A stretch of 64,000 bases of DNA, from positions 4,440,001 to 4,504,000 of the forward strand of contig NZ_CP071182.1 of NCBI RefSeq assembly GCF_017298635.1, given 5' to 3'. The notes beneath the pieces are model-generated. The model was not told the DNA's origin. It saw only the letters and a program-made list of their open reading frames with translations, and ran no database searches. A program made the position numbers and the translations under genes. Shown here piece after piece: positions 17,245 through 26,717 of this stretch (the first letter of the stretch is position 1; each line of letters starts with the position of its first letter). This DNA is from Paenalicyclobacillus mengziensis. GTDB lineage: Bacteria; Bacillota; Bacilli; Alicyclobacillales; Alicyclobacillaceae.

Positions 17245-17857
17245 GAAGAACGTCCGCCCCCTTCTCTAGTGGCAGTGGCTCGACGACGCCGTGTTTTCGA
17301 ACCAACAGGATGTGAACGACAAGTAACATGACAAGCACGAATGGAATCACGAAGATGTGTAACCCGTACATTTGGCCGAAGTTCAGCAAGTTAAAGAACC
17401 CGCCGATCCCGGTTGCATTCATGGCATCCTTTCCCTGAACACCAATCCACTGCGAGTCAAAGTTGTTCTGCGAAAGATACCCAGTCAATCCCCCCACAAT
17501 CGAGACGAGGAACAGCACCCAGCCCCCAATCCAAGTCCAGTGACGGCCGCCGCGCCAAGCCGCCATCATGAACTGTGCCCATAAGTGCAATACCATGAAG
17601 AAAAAGAATGCTTGTACACCCCAAAAGTGCATACTATTGAAAAAATGTCCAACCGGTGACACATGCCACCACTCTGGACCAAAAATTGCGAGAATCGTTC
17701 CTGTAACGATGAGCCAAACAAATGACCCCAATGTGAGAATGCCAAACATGTAGACGTAGGAATTAACATACGTCGGGAGCGTGTCTGGCAGAAGATGCTC
17801 CATGGGGATGTTGTCGTTCATCCAGTCGCGCATGCTGCGCGTTAAGTTTCGCCTCAA
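17228..17857 (-). CDS. b6-type cytochrome b, N-terminal half, operon 1
   Basis: A 209-residue four-helix protein. Two His pairs that ligate the b hemes are visible: MHFWGVQAFFFFMVLH (14-residue step) and a LHIF...VVH pair (15-residue step). These are the spacings of cytochrome b6 rather than mitochondrial cytochrome b. It should carry electrons from menaquinol across the membrane. No Rieske iron-sulfur gene or cytochrome c gene is in this operon. It is followed at once by the large-loop subunit and preceded by a 50-residue membrane protein. Confidence 0.87.
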   Translation of the reverse strand: MRRNLTRSMRDWMNDNIPMEHLLPDTLPTYVNSYVYMFGILTLGSFVWLIVTGTILAIFGPEWWHVSPVGHFFNSMHFWGVQAFFFFMVLHLWAQFMMAAWRGGRHWTWIGGWVLFLVSIVGGLTGYLSQNNFDSQWIGVQGKDAMNATGIGGFFNLLNFGQMYGLHIFVIPFVLVMLLVVHILLVRKHGVVEPLPLEKGADVLHETDQ

Positions 17858-18006
17858 CGGTCTTTCCCCCTCGGGAACGGAATGACCACTGCCAAAATGA
17901 ATACAATGACCATCAGAGCAACGACAATCAGGTCAGCAGCAGATAAATCGAGCCAGTCAAAGTGCCATGCCCAGCCAGCATGAATAGGCGGCTGAAGTTG
18001 GTTCAT
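17854..18006 (-). CDS. 50-residue single-span membrane protein, operon 1
   Basis: Starts at the ATG at 18006 with AAGGGAG 9 nt upstream. It has one hydrophobic helix (about residues 23-42), preceded by an aromatic, acidic stretch and ending PRGKDR. Its stop overlaps the cytochrome b start by 4 nt. The second operon begins with a comparable 33-residue protein at 39648-39749, so a tiny leader subunit appears to be part of the module. The function is unknown. Confidence 0.7.
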   Translation of the reverse strand: MNQLQPPIHAGWAWHFDWLDLSAADLIVVALMVIVFILAVVIPFPRGKDR

Positions 18007-18382
18007 GCAAGTTTTCTCCCTTCTTGGTAACATGATTCTCTCCCGCCGACCATTAACACGGGCATTGCCCGCTTGCGCATGCCTCAATACTCCGAAAACT
18101 TGTCTTCGTCTGGGATCTCACAGAGCGTAACTCGACCCGTTTTATTGAGGTTGCGATGCGCTGGAAGTTACAGGCAACAGCGAGGGTGTTCACGTGTACG
18201 TGTTTGCGAGCCAATGCCTTATCTCGTCACAATCAACGAAAGTCATAGTGGCTTGTACGTGGAAAACCATTCTCTATGATTATGCCACACTTTATAATTT
18301 TATGGAACATTGTGCAAACTATGAAGAACACTCACCAACCGAGAGGATGGACAACTCATCGGCTCCGACTCTACACCCATCA

Positions 18383-18421
18383 ATAAAAATGGACCAGCTC
18401 AGTGGTGTACTCAGCTGGTCT
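18383..18421 (-). terminator. Rho-independent terminator of the D,D-carboxypeptidase gene
   Basis: GACCAGCT (18392-18399) pairs with AGCTGGTC (18413-18420). On the minus strand it is followed by ATTTTTAT. It lies about 80 bp past the gene's stop, beyond the octamer repeat. Confidence 0.75.
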
Positions 18422-18424
18422 ATC

Positions 18425-18485
18425 CCATTTATCCATTTATCCATTTATCCATTTATCCATTTATCCATTTATCCATTTATCCATT
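18425..18485. repeat. 8-bp tandem repeat CCATTTAT, seven copies plus a partial
   Basis: Seven perfect octamers followed by CCATT. The tract lies in the 3' untranslated region of the D,D-carboxypeptidase gene, between its stop and terminator. Copy number is likely to vary between strains. Confidence 0.9.
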
Positions 18486-18501
18486 AGCATATTTACTATT
18501 T

Positions 18502-19698
18502 CTACAGCTTGGACGGCAATTTTGTACCCCGTAGTACCCGCCACTTTAGTGATGGTTTGTTAATCGCTTCAGTCTGCTGCAAGGGTACTGTGATTCGTTG
18601 CTCGCCGGCCTCAAAGTCCAGTGAATAATTCGTCCCACTCGTTGATTTTGTGACAACCAATTGTCTGGTAATTTTCAAACCAGGAAAACTCAAATACGAT
18701 ATTGGTTTAGAGGTTTCAAGCGGGACTTGACCCTGCCAGGGAACATTGATGTCAGCCACGACTGTACCTTGCGGTACCGAGCTGATGGAAACATCCTTCT
18801 TTGCCTCTTGCAACAGTGAACGACTGTTGCTCAAAGCCGTATCCAACATCGGAGTTCCTTGTTGACCTAGTACCGCTCCAAGTAGCAAGACTTTGTGATT
18901 GCCAACGTTATCGTACGTTGCTGAAACAAAGCAACCACCCGCCTGCGGCGTACTGCCGGTTTTGATGCCCACAATCCCGTAATGTCCTACGTAATAATCA
19001 ACATTGTACACGGGTGTACTTGACCCAGGTAAAGTCGCTTGAGCCATGTCCACAATACTTCGAAATACCGGATTCTGCATCGCAACCTGGGCCAGTTTGA
19101 GCTCGTCCGCGGCAGAACTGGCCGTGTTTGGACTGACTCCCGACGAATCCGCATATGTTGTATGGGTCATCCCCAATTTTTTAGCTGTCTGATTCATTTC
19201 GTTCACAAATGCTTGCTCACTGCCATCCGTCCATACCGCCAGCGTATAGGCCATATTGTCCCCAGAGGGAAGCAATAATCCCTCGAGCATCTGCTTTTCG
19301 GTCCACTTCTGACCCGCCACGACTCTCACGTACGAGTCGCCAATCGCCTTGTCGTGAACGTACTTCGCTCTATCACTCTGGGTCATGGTATAGGTTGGGC
19401 CAGATTGATACGGTTGCAGTGGGTGATGTTGCAGTACCAAGTATGCCGTCATCACTTTCGCAACACTGCCAATTGGAATTGGTGTCTCGTTGGACGTGTC
19501 AGACATGATACCAACACCCTGAACTGCGATGCCAGACTCACCAGCGTTTGGAAGCGGCAGCGATAAGGTCCCTGGAACCACTGACTTGTCTGGGACACTG
19601 AGTGCGACTGTTGGATTCGGCAAGGGTCTCATATACAGCACGATGGGTGTTGCAATGACCAAGATCAGGATGACGACAGTGATAATCTTCGCTTTCAT
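18502..19698 (-). CDS. D-alanyl-D-alanine carboxypeptidase (peptidase S11, low-molecular-weight PBP)
   Basis: About 398 residues. A basic start and a 20-residue hydrophobic helix (MKAKIITVVILILV...) form a signal peptide or anchor. The penicillin-binding triad is visible: SVAK (Ser about 78, Lys 81), SGDN about 145, where most family members have SGN or SxN, and KTGS near 270. It trims the terminal D-Ala from peptidoglycan outside the membrane. The C-terminal beta-rich domain is present. The ATG at 19698 has AAGAGGAGG rather far upstream (13 nt). The Asp in SGDN is a minor variant worth noting. Confidence 0.9.
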   Translation of the reverse strand: MKAKIITVVILILVIATPIVLYMRPLPNPTVALSVPDKSVVPGTLSLPLPNAGESGIAVQGVGIMSDTSNETPIPIGSVAKVMTAYLVLQHHPLQPYQSGPTYTMTQSDRAKYVHDKAIGDSYVRVVAGQKWTEKQMLEGLLLPSGDNMAYTLAVWTDGSEQAFVNEMNQTAKKLGMTHTTYADSSGVSPNTASSAADELKLAQVAMQNPVFRSIVDMAQATLPGSSTPVYNVDYYVGHYGIVGIKTGSTPQAGGCFVSATYDNVGNHKVLLLGAVLGQQGTPMLDTALSNSRSLLQEAKKDVSISSVPQGTVVADINVPWQGQVPLETSKPISYLSFPGLKITRQLVVTKSTSGTNYSLDFEAGEQRITVPLQQTEAINKPSLKWRVLRGTKLPSKL

Positions 19699-19812
19699 TT
19701 TCTGAGCTTGTCCTCCTCTTAGGTACTGCGGCATCAACTTCACCATTCTAAGAGGAAATTGTTAAGAACCTCTGAAGACATCATGATGAGGTTATGGTGA
19801 TACCGTCCGTCA

Positions 19813-20283
19813 CTAAAATGACCCCACTTTTCTTAACAACGCGGATTCCGCCAACTCCCCTGGGGTTGGGTACTCGATGCCTGGGCATAACTCGATTCCT
19901 ACGGACCGGTACGCGTCCGTCCACAAGGTTGTGCATATCTGCCGTTTCTTTCCTCCGTAGACGGGAACATCGAGGCGAAGGAGATGTTTAAACGCCAGAA
20001 ACCCGAACAGAAGATAATCATACTTCGCGCCGAGCCACTTTGTCGCAGCTTGGACGATTTCATGACGCTGCTCCATGGACAAAACAGGGCACGTATAAAC
20101 ATCAGATACACCCTTATAAGTCTCGAGAGTGAGATGCCCGGTTCGACGCAACGCTTGCGACTCTAACACGTGCCCGTCCAAAACGATTCCAGCGATATGG
20201 GTGTACGGGCTTCGTGTAACCTTTTTGATCGGGCCCGCCATGCCCTCAGTTCCGCGGATAAAAATCAAATCCCCTGGTTGCAA
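19813..20283 (-). CDS. YiiX-type permuted NlpC/P60 (papain-like) hydrolase
   Basis: A 156-residue protein with the circularly permuted NlpC/P60 arrangement. The catalytic His comes first (SPYTHIAGIVL, about residue 28) and the Cys later (RQICTTLW, about 115), after the opening MQPGDLIFIRG. Family members cleave amide or ester bonds in cell wall or lipids. No signal peptide is present. Its start lies inside the tail of the 65-residue gene upstream (19-nt overlap), so the two are probably coupled. Confidence 0.8.
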   Translation of the reverse strand: MQPGDLIFIRGTEGMAGPIKKVTRSPYTHIAGIVLDGHVLESQALRRTGHLTLETYKGVSDVYTCPVLSMEQRHEIVQAATKWLGAKYDYLLFGFLAFKHLLRLDVPVYGGKKRQICTTLWTDAYRSVGIELCPGIEYPTPGELAESALLRKVGSF

Positions 20284-20462
20284 GGGTCCGACCTCCTTGT
20301 TCGCACAATCTCCAACCTTACAATAAGGATTTTGCCCATATCCTCATTATAACGGATCGTGATTCGACCGTCCTTATACGAAGCACGAATGGAGTCTGCA
20401 CAGAACGCTGGAACGCTGCTGGTTGCATCTCGCTCCCAGCCTATCCGCGTAGTAGTCCCCAT
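20265..20462 (-). CDS. Small hypothetical protein
   Basis: A 65-residue protein with GAAAGG just before the ATG at 20462. It has no recognisable domain. The middle (RASYKDGRITIRYNED) looks like a short beta hairpin. The 3' end overlaps the YiiX-like gene by 19 nt. Plausible as the first gene of a two-gene operon, but short. Confidence 0.45.
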   Translation of the reverse strand: MGTTTRIGWERDATSSVPAFCADSIRASYKDGRITIRYNEDMGKILIVRLEIVRTRRSDPCNQGI

Positions 20463-20544
20463 GCACACCTTTCATCAGTATGCCTGGTGCCACCTATCGT
20501 AAACCGTGATCGGCCGAATGTCCATAGCATCTTGTTGGTGAAGT

Positions 20545-20853
20545 TCAGTTGTCTCCTGACTCATCAAGATATTTCGATATGGCAGCAGCCATGTGTTTTA
20601 TCTGTTGTTCCCGCACGATGTTGTACACCTGGTCAATGGGGTACGGTGTAAATAACACGTTGCAATACCCGTAGTACCGAGATTTTTGCCACTGTTCATA
20701 CACCTTGTCTTCACTATCCTCAAACCAATACTCCAACGGACGGCGAATCCCGTTTTTGTAGACCCAAACGGCACCAAACCATCGTTCTCTCTGCACTGCA
20801 ACGTCAAGTTTATTACTGGTACACTCGAAATATACCCGTTCTTCCGAACTCAT
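20545..20853 (-). CDS. Hypothetical protein, 102 residues
   Basis: Starts at the ATG at 20853 with GAAGAGG 6 nt upstream. It is rich in aromatic residues, with a WVYKNGIRRPLEYWFED segment and an amphipathic C-terminal helix. It has no membrane helix or signal peptide. The family is not recognised and the neighbours give no clue. Confidence 0.6.
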   Translation of the reverse strand: MSSEERVYFECTSNKLDVAVQRERWFGAVWVYKNGIRRPLEYWFEDSEDKVYEQWQKSRYYGYCNVLFTPYPIDQVYNIVREQQIKHMAAAISKYLDESGDN

Positions 20854-21040
20854 ATATATCCTCTTCTCTCTCAGTCGTGCCGAGCATAAACTGCAAACTG
20901 TTGGGTCCAGTGGAACCCAGCACAAACCGGAATCAATGGGCTTCATCACGCTTTCTCACACCGTTGATTGTAGTTACAGCGGCATAAATACGGGATGTGA
21001 AGATCGGCTCAGTTCCGTAAAAAAAACGTAAATGTGTCCA

Positions 21041-21084
21041 GTAAACAAACAGGACGGAATGGCTGCTGCTCATCCCGTCCTGTT
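21041..21084 (-). terminator. Terminator of the kdp operon
   Basis: AACAGGACGG (21048-21057) pairs with CCGTCCTGTT (21075-21084). On the minus strand a TGTTTGTTTAC tail follows. It lies about 50 bp after kdpC. Confidence 0.7.
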
Positions 21085-21131
21085 CAGCCACTGCGACTCG
21101 ACACCAAGCCGCACGGCGCACGAACCAAATT

Positions 21132-21701
21132 CTACTTTCCTTCTTGCTGTAAAATGGCCAAGTTTAGTTGCATCACATTGACCATCGGTTGCCCCCAAAT
21201 ACCAAAATCGAGTCCTTGGCGGTCCTTTTGAATCAATGACTTCAAATATGCCTCACTCAGGCCAGTTGCCTTCGCGATACGAGGAACTTGTATCATCGCG
21301 TCTTTGATTGTAATATCAGGGTCCAGCCCTGATGCAGAAGATTCAACCATGCTGGGCGGAATCTTGGAGACTGGTGTGCCAGGATTCTGCTGTAAAACGG
21401 TCTGTAAATTTTTCCGCACTTCTTTCACCAACGCAGGATTTGTCGGTCCAAAATTGGATCCCCCTGATCCATTGGCTGCGTACTTGACCGCGGATGGACG
21501 CGGATGAAACAGTCCCGGATCGGTAATATTTTGAGCGATTAACATAGAACCTACTGGAGCGCCTTGAAACTTCACAATACTTCCCTTTGCTTGAAACGGA
21601 AACAACACGTTCCCAAACCCAGTGACAATCAGCGGATACACGAGTCCCAGCAGAATGGCAAAGACGATTGTAAATCGTACCGAACGCCAAACATTCAGCA
21701 T
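21132..21701 (-). CDS. kdpC: Potassium-transporting ATPase subunit C
   Basis: A 189-residue single-span subunit that stabilises the KdpFABC complex and helps nucleotide binding. One N-terminal helix is followed by an extracytoplasmic domain with family blocks FHPRPSAV, GGSNFGPTNP and ASGLDPDI. The start at 21701 has AGGAGG 9 nt upstream; the ATG three codons earlier abuts the Shine-Dalgarno and is unlikely. It is the last gene of the operon, 13 bp after kdpB. Confidence 0.95.
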   Translation of the reverse strand: MLNVWRSVRFTIVFAILLGLVYPLIVTGFGNVLFPFQAKGSIVKFQGAPVGSMLIAQNITDPGLFHPRPSAVKYAANGSGGSNFGPTNPALVKEVRKNLQTVLQQNPGTPVSKIPPSMVESSASGLDPDITIKDAMIQVPRIAKATGLSEAYLKSLIQKDRQGLDFGIWGQPMVNVMQLNLAILQQEGK

Positions 21702-21714
21702 TTCTATCATCCTC

Positions 21715-23793
21715 CTAGATATGTGCCAAGCCGAGTGCCGTAATCATCACGTCAATCAACTTGATGCCGATAAACGGAACAATTACCCCACCCACTCCGT
21801 AGAACAAGATGTTACGGACAAGCATTGAAGTTGCGCTCATTGGCCGGTACTTTACACCTTTCATTGCCAGCGGTATGAGCAGTGGGATAATCACTGCGTT
21901 GAAAATCAAGGCGGACAGAATCGCGCTGTGCGGCGTTGTCAAATGCATGATGTTGAGTACCTTTAGCGAGGGAATCATCGCCACAAACATCGCTGGGATG
22001 ATAGCGAAGTATTTTGCCACGTCATTTGCAATCGAAAACGTGGTAATCGCCCCGCGGGTAATCAACAACTGTTTGCCAATCGACACAACTTCAATCAGTT
22101 TCGTTGGGTCTGAGTCCAAATCGACCATATTACCTGCTTCTTTGGCTGCGGTCGTGCCGGTGTTCATCGCCAGGCCAACGTCTGCCAGAGCCAAAGCTGG
22201 GGCGTCGTTGGTGCCGTCACCGGACATTGCGACCAGTTTGCCTTGTTCCTGCTCTGTGCGTATGAGTCGCATCTTATCTTCTGGTTTCGCCTCGGCGATG
22301 AATTCGTCGACACCAGCTTCTTTCGCAATCGTAGCAGCGGTTAGGGGATTGTCTCCGGTACACATCACCGTCTTAATTCCCATTTTGCGCAGTTCCTCAA
22401 ATCGCTCTTTCATGCCAGGCTTGACGATATCCTTGAGATAAATCAAGCCATACACAACATTGTCTCGTACAACAGCGAGGGGTGTCCCTCCTTCTTTGGC
22501 AATACGCTCGGTCTTTACGTCAAGGTCGGGAGGAATGAGCCCTCCCTTCTCTGCCACGTACCGCTTGATAGCATCCACTGCGCCTTTGCGAACAACAGTT
22601 CCATCAACCAGGTTTAAGCCGCTCATCCGTGTGTCTGCGCTAAATTCAACGTTTTCCGAATCCATGTACCGTTCTCTGGAGAGTTGGATGTGCTTCTCTC
22701 TCGCTAAATCGATGACGGAACGACCTTCTGGTGTCTCGTCAAACAGCGATGACAGCACGGCGACTTCAATTAACTCATTTTCACTGTGCGATCCGACGGG
22801 AACAAACTCGCTTGCTAATCGGTTCCCCATTGTGATGGTTCCTGTTTTGTCGAGAATCAGCGTATTCACATCACCTGCCGCCTCGACGGCTTTCCCCGAT
22901 TTTGCAATCACATTAAACCGCACGACCCGGTCCATTCCTGCGATACCGATAGCTGATAACAAGGCGCCAATCGTGGTCGGAATCAAGCACACCAGTAACG
23001 CAATCAATGTGGCGACGTCAATGGTTCCATGGACGTAATGGGCCATGGGCTGAAGTGTCACAACCACGATAAAAAATATCAGTGTAAGTCCCGCGAGTAG
23101 TACTGACAGTGCCAACTCATTCGGGGTCTTCTGTCGACTGGCACCCTCAACGAGACGAATCATGTTATCAAGGAATGACTCTCCAGGGTCCACGGTAACG
23201 CGAACGACAAGCTCATCAGACAACAGCTTTGTCCCGCCAGTGACCGAGTTAAAATCACCGCCCGCCCCGCGAATGACAGGAGCCGACTCACCCGTGATGG
23301 CTGACTCGTCCACACTGCCCATACCGTCAATGACTTCGCCATCAGCCGGAATCATCTCGCCTGCGGACACTCGAACAATATCACCTTTACGTAGGCTGGT
23401 CGCTGGAACGAGCTCGAATGCGCCACCCTTCCTGCGATGAGCCATCAAATCCGTTTTCGTTTTGCGCAAGGACTCTGCCTGCGCCTTTCCCCGGCCCTCC
23501 GCAATGGCTTCAGCGAAATTCCCAAACAGCACAGTGATGAGCAGGACGATGCACACAATCAGGTTGTAGACCCTTTGACTTGGACCATAATTTCCCCCGA
23601 ACAGGTTCGGGAATGCTGTTAACAGAAGCGTGATAACAAATCCGACTTCTACAACAAACATGACCGGATTTTTAATCATCAATTTTGGATTCAACTTGAC
23701 AAACGAGTCGATAACCGCTCTGTTCACGATACCGCTCGACATCGTTCTTTGGGCGCTGTCCCTCGACATTGTTCCGCCAGCACTCTGTGCCAT
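21715..23793 (-). CDS. kdpB: Potassium-transporting P-type ATPase subunit B
   Basis: A 692-residue P-type ATPase that powers high-affinity potassium uptake. The actuator motif TGES (168-170), the phosphorylated Asp in DKTGT (Asp315) and the hinge GDGTNDAP are intact, so it should be active. The N terminus carries a short extension ([14 protein letters not shown]) before the usual FVKLNP start. AAGGAG precedes the ATG. It is about 104 bp downstream of kdpA, longer than is usual between these two genes. Confidence 0.97.
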   Translation of the reverse strand: MAQSAGGTMSRDSAQRTMSSGIVNRAVIDSFVKLNPKLMIKNPVMFVVEVGFVITLLLTAFPNLFGGNYGPSQRVYNLIVCIVLLITVLFGNFAEAIAEGRGKAQAESLRKTKTDLMAHRRKGGAFELVPATSLRKGDIVRVSAGEMIPADGEVIDGMGSVDESAITGESAPVIRGAGGDFNSVTGGTKLLSDELVVRVTVDPGESFLDNMIRLVEGASRQKTPNELALSVLLAGLTLIFFIVVVTLQPMAHYVHGTIDVATLIALLVCLIPTTIGALLSAIGIAGMDRVVRFNVIAKSGKAVEAAGDVNTLILDKTGTITMGNRLASEFVPVGSHSENELIEVAVLSSLFDETPEGRSVIDLAREKHIQLSRERYMDSENVEFSADTRMSGLNLVDGTVVRKGAVDAIKRYVAEKGGLIPPDLDVKTERIAKEGGTPLAVVRDNVVYGLIYLKDIVKPGMKERFEELRKMGIKTVMCTGDNPLTAATIAKEAGVDEFIAEAKPEDKMRLIRTEQEQGKLVAMSGDGTNDAPALALADVGLAMNTGTTAAKEAGNMVDLDSDPTKLIEVVSIGKQLLITRGAITTFSIANDVAKYFAIIPAMFVAMIPSLKVLNIMHLTTPHSAILSALIFNAVIIPLLIPLAMKGVKYRPMSATSMLVRNILFYGVGGVIVPFIGIKLIDVMITALGLAHI

Positions 23794-23897
23794 CGCTAAA
23801 CGTCTCCTTTTCTTTCTCTGTCAACTCGTTGTAATGTGCGTGTGCATGCAAAGACAGAGATAATCGTGTCCCACACTCATCCCACTGCTGAAGCTAC

Positions 23898-25598
23898 TTA
23901 AGCTAAGTGGCCCGCCCACATCTGAATCTGCTCGCCGATTGGGCCTATGGACAATGCTGGGAAGAAGGTGAGTGCACCTACGATGACGACAACTGCAATA
24001 AACACCCAACCGAACGAAAACGTGTTGGCCTTTAATGTTCCGGGGCTCTCTGGAATGACAGGCTTCATCGCCAGAGACCCTGCGATGGCGAACATCGCAA
24101 TGTCGGATACGTATCTGCCGAGCAGCATGACCACTCCGCCCATGAGGTTGTAAAACGGCGTGTTTCCATCCAGCCCCGCAAATGCTGACCCGTTATTCGC
24201 TGCACTCGACGTGAATGCATATAACACTTCTGACAAGCCGTGCAAACCAGGATTCCCCATGGACGATACCCCTGTCTTCGTCATGACCGCGATAGCCGTT
24301 GGAATCAGAATTATCAGTGGGTGAGTAAGCATGGCAATGACGGCGAGTTTTATCTCCCGTGCCTCTATCTTTTTGCCAAAGATTTCTGGTGTTCTGCCTA
24401 CCATCAATCCGGCCAAGAACACCGTGATAATGAGGAACATGATGATGTTGAGTAAACCTGCACCAACACCGCCCAAGACCATGTTGAACATCATGAATAC
24501 CATGGGAACAAGTCCTCCAAGCGGTGTCAAGCTGTCGTGCATGGTATTTACAGCACCGGTCTCCGTACCCGCCGTTACTGAGACGAACAAGCTGCTGAGC
24601 GGAAGCCCAAAGCGCACTTCCTTGCCTTCCATATTGGGTCCCGAGATACCCAGGAGATGGTGAAGAATCGGGTTTCCTGCAGACTCAGAAGCATAAACGA
24701 CAAATGCTCCTGCCAAAATCATGCCGCCAATAAACACATATAGAATGGCGGTCCATTTGCGACTGCGAAGGAATCGACCAAACGTAACCATAAAGGCTGT
24801 TGAGAGGATGGACATCAAGATAATCTCAATGACTGTCGTCAACGCACTTGGGTCCTCGAGCGGTTGGGCTGAGTTTGCATTGAAGTACCCACCGCCGTTG
24901 TTCCCTAACTGTTTGATGGCAAGTAATGATGCGACCGGACCGCGGGATATCGTTTGTGTCGCTCCCTGCAGGGTGTGTACCGTCTGTGCGCCGAGCAATG
25001 TTTCAGGTACACCAAGCCCAATCAAAATTACCGCTGAAACAAATGAAATCGGTAGCAAAATTCGTGTGAATGTCCTTGTAATATCCACCCAAAAGTTTCC
25101 GACATTTGACGACCTGTGGTTCACCACTGCACGCAGAACAGCCACAGCAGAAACCATTCCCAAAGCAGGTGCAACAAATTGCAGGATGGTCACAACCAGT
25201 TGTCCGAGATATGTCATGGCGGTCTCGCCGCTGTAATTTTGCCAGTTTGTGTTTGTGATGAAACTTGCCGCTGTATTAAACGCCAGGAACGGCGGCATCG
25301 ATGGGTTGCCGTCAGGATTCAGGAAAAGATGCCCCATTAAGCGCCACATGATGTAGGCAAACAACATCACGGCAAACGAAACAATCATCAAGGGCTTGAG
25401 GTATTCCTTCCAATCCATTTCCACCGACGGATTGACCCCGACAACTTTGTAGAGCAGCCCTTCAATCGGGGCGAACACCCGTTCGAGCCAACTACGCTGA
25501 CCGGTATATACGCGATACATATAACCACCGAGGGGGATGCCGATGGCGAAAATAATCAGAACAACGGATACGATCTGAACACTGCCCAGTAAAGTCAA
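23898..25598 (-). CDS. kdpA: Potassium-transporting ATPase subunit A
   Basis: A 566-residue polytopic channel-like subunit (about ten helices) that selects and conducts potassium. Family pore-region blocks such as NTNWQNYSGE, GNNGGGYFNANSA and SAANNGSAF are present. The start codon is TTG at 25598 with GAAGGAG 9 nt upstream. It follows kdpF by 31 bp. Confidence 0.96.
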   Translation of the reverse strand: MTLLGSVQIVSVVLIIFAIGIPLGGYMYRVYTGQRSWLERVFAPIEGLLYKVVGVNPSVEMDWKEYLKPLMIVSFAVMLFAYIMWRLMGHLFLNPDGNPSMPPFLAFNTAASFITNTNWQNYSGETAMTYLGQLVVTILQFVAPALGMVSAVAVLRAVVNHRSSNVGNFWVDITRTFTRILLPISFVSAVILIGLGVPETLLGAQTVHTLQGATQTISRGPVASLLAIKQLGNNGGGYFNANSAQPLEDPSALTTVIEIILMSILSTAFMVTFGRFLRSRKWTAILYVFIGGMILAGAFVVYASESAGNPILHHLLGISGPNMEGKEVRFGLPLSSLFVSVTAGTETGAVNTMHDSLTPLGGLVPMVFMMFNMVLGGVGAGLLNIIMFLIITVFLAGLMVGRTPEIFGKKIEAREIKLAVIAMLTHPLIILIPTAIAVMTKTGVSSMGNPGLHGLSEVLYAFTSSAANNGSAFAGLDGNTPFYNLMGGVVMLLGRYVSDIAMFAIAGSLAMKPVIPESPGTLKANTFSFGWVFIAVVVIVGALTFFPALSIGPIGEQIQMWAGHLA

Positions 25599-25629
25599 CC
25601 TCTCTCACTCCTTCGTCTCTAGTTCACCG

Positions 25630-25707
25630 TCAAAACTTTTCCGGATGAAAAATCACGTATGTCAGATAGCCCATCAACACGATGGACAAGACCAGCAGTA
25701 CCCACAT
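25630..25707 (-). CDS. kdpF: Potassium-transporting ATPase subunit F
   Basis: A 25-residue single-helix peptide (MWVLLVLSIVLMGYL...) ending HPEKF, with GGAGGG before the ATG. Size, topology and position directly before kdpA match KdpF, which stabilises the complex by lying against KdpA. Confidence 0.85.
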   Translation of the reverse strand: MWVLLVLSIVLMGYLTYVIFHPEKF

Positions 25708-25720
25708 CTCTCAATCCCTC

Positions 25721-25804
25721 CTATGCCTTGTCAAAGATCCGAAACAAAAGATAAAACAGGCCAAATACGGCCAGAAAAATGACTATCGAAATGACATCTC
25801 CCAT
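25721..25804 (-). CDS. 27-residue membrane peptide upstream of kdpF
   Basis: An open frame starting MGDVISIVIFLAVFG, one hydrophobic helix with an RIFDKA end, preceded by GGTGGGAG. It ends 13 bp before the kdpF start. It is not KdpF, which follows with its own ribosome binding site. It could be a duplicated F-like subunit or a small regulator of the pump. Confidence 0.6.
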   Translation of the reverse strand: MGDVISIVIFLAVFGLFYLLFRIFDKA

Positions 25805-26133
25805 GCTCTCCCACCTCTCCAGTCACCAAGTGAAATGAAACACTCCGCCAATATTTCTTGAGTGTCCCTGGCGAATATAGTGCTGATTGTAGTTTGACTC
25901 CGTGTGAAAATGGCGCAGAAGTTTGCCTAAAACGTGTAAAAAAAACATAAGTGCGGCAGAGTCATAGGGAAGTTTTACTTTGCCTGCAAATTGCTTTTGT
26001 AGACGTTTATGGATTTTTTACAGGGATCGGTGGAATTTCAGTCCCTTTTTTTATATCGAACCTGCCTAGAATGGTCTCGTACCGTACCTACGGATTTGTA
26101 TGCAGTCACGGATTTCACGGAGGCGACGTTGGT
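25805..26133. other. Divergent kdp / universal stress protein control region
   Basis: No gene. A short GGGAT/GTCCC hairpin followed by seven T residues (26023-26052) points toward the plus-strand gene and could attenuate it. I looked for a cyclic di-AMP (ydaO-type) riboswitch, common before potassium genes, and did not see its conserved blocks. Confidence 0.45.
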
Positions 26134-26634
26134 GTGGACACGTTTTTGGTGGCAATAAACGGATCGAAGTCATCAGACACTGCTGCTCTGCTTGCGAGGG
26201 AGCTGTTACAAGTTTATCCGCGGTCTCAGTTAATCGCTTTGTATGTAACTGAGATGGTTCCTGATAGGTCGGGATATAGTCCGCGCCTTGGACGCGACAA
26301 CGAAGACAAACTTGCGTGCAACATCTTCGCCAAGCTGCGTTCCGTATTTCTTCACAATCTCACGAGTCGTGTGCATTTTCGTCACATCCAGGGGACGAAT
26401 AGGGGGAAGGTCATTTGTCAGACAGCCATGGAATATGACTGCGACCTGATTGTTGTCGGCTGCGATAGGAAAGGATTCATTCAACGAGTCATCTCAGGTA
26501 GCGTGACGTACGACGTGCTGAAGCGCGCAAAGATGCCGGTACTCGTTGCAAGAGACAAATTCGGTCAAAGAGCACCGTCCGGTCGCCTTGTTTCACTACA
26601 TCGAGCAAAGTCCCATGTGACATCTAGAGAATAG
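26134..26634 (+). CDS. Universal stress protein family
   Basis: A 166-residue UspA-fold protein. The nucleotide-binding ending is visible as VVGCDRKG...SGSVTYDVLKRAKMPVLV. The GTG at 26134 has ACGGAGG 10 nt upstream; an open frame continues to 25951 but without support. It lies between the kdp genes and kdpE. KdpD sensors contain a Usp domain, so this separate Usp protein may take part in potassium signalling; that is inference. Confidence 0.82.
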   Translation: MDTFLVAINGSKSSDTAALLARELLQVYPRSQLIALYVTEMVPDRSGYSPRLGRDNEDKLACNIFAKLRSVFLHNLTSRVHFRHIQGTNRGKVICQTAMEYDCDLIVVGCDRKGFIQRVISGSVTYDVLKRAKMPVLVARDKFGQRAPSGRLVSLHRAKSHVTSRE

Positions 26635-26717
26635 AACTTTCCGTTCATGAGCTCCGCTCATGAGCTCATAGTCGCGTTTCACAGAGGGAAACTACGTGGT
26701 CAGGAGATGGCGTTCGT

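Larger units (their letters stand above)
18007..18501. other. Intergenic region with repeat and terminator
   Basis: No gene supported. Contains the promoter side of cytochrome b operon 1, the D,D-carboxypeptidase terminator (18383-18421) and an 8-bp repeat tract (18425-18485). Open frames through the tract are repeat artefacts. Confidence 0.6.

Noticed and set aside
18194-18487. Plus-strand frame through the octamer repeat
   Set aside because: Repetitive artefact with no start signal; the region also holds the terminator of the minus-strand gene.
25805-26133. Cyclic di-AMP riboswitch upstream of the kdp genes
   Set aside because: Considered because such switches often precede potassium genes, but the conserved ydaO-type blocks are not visible.
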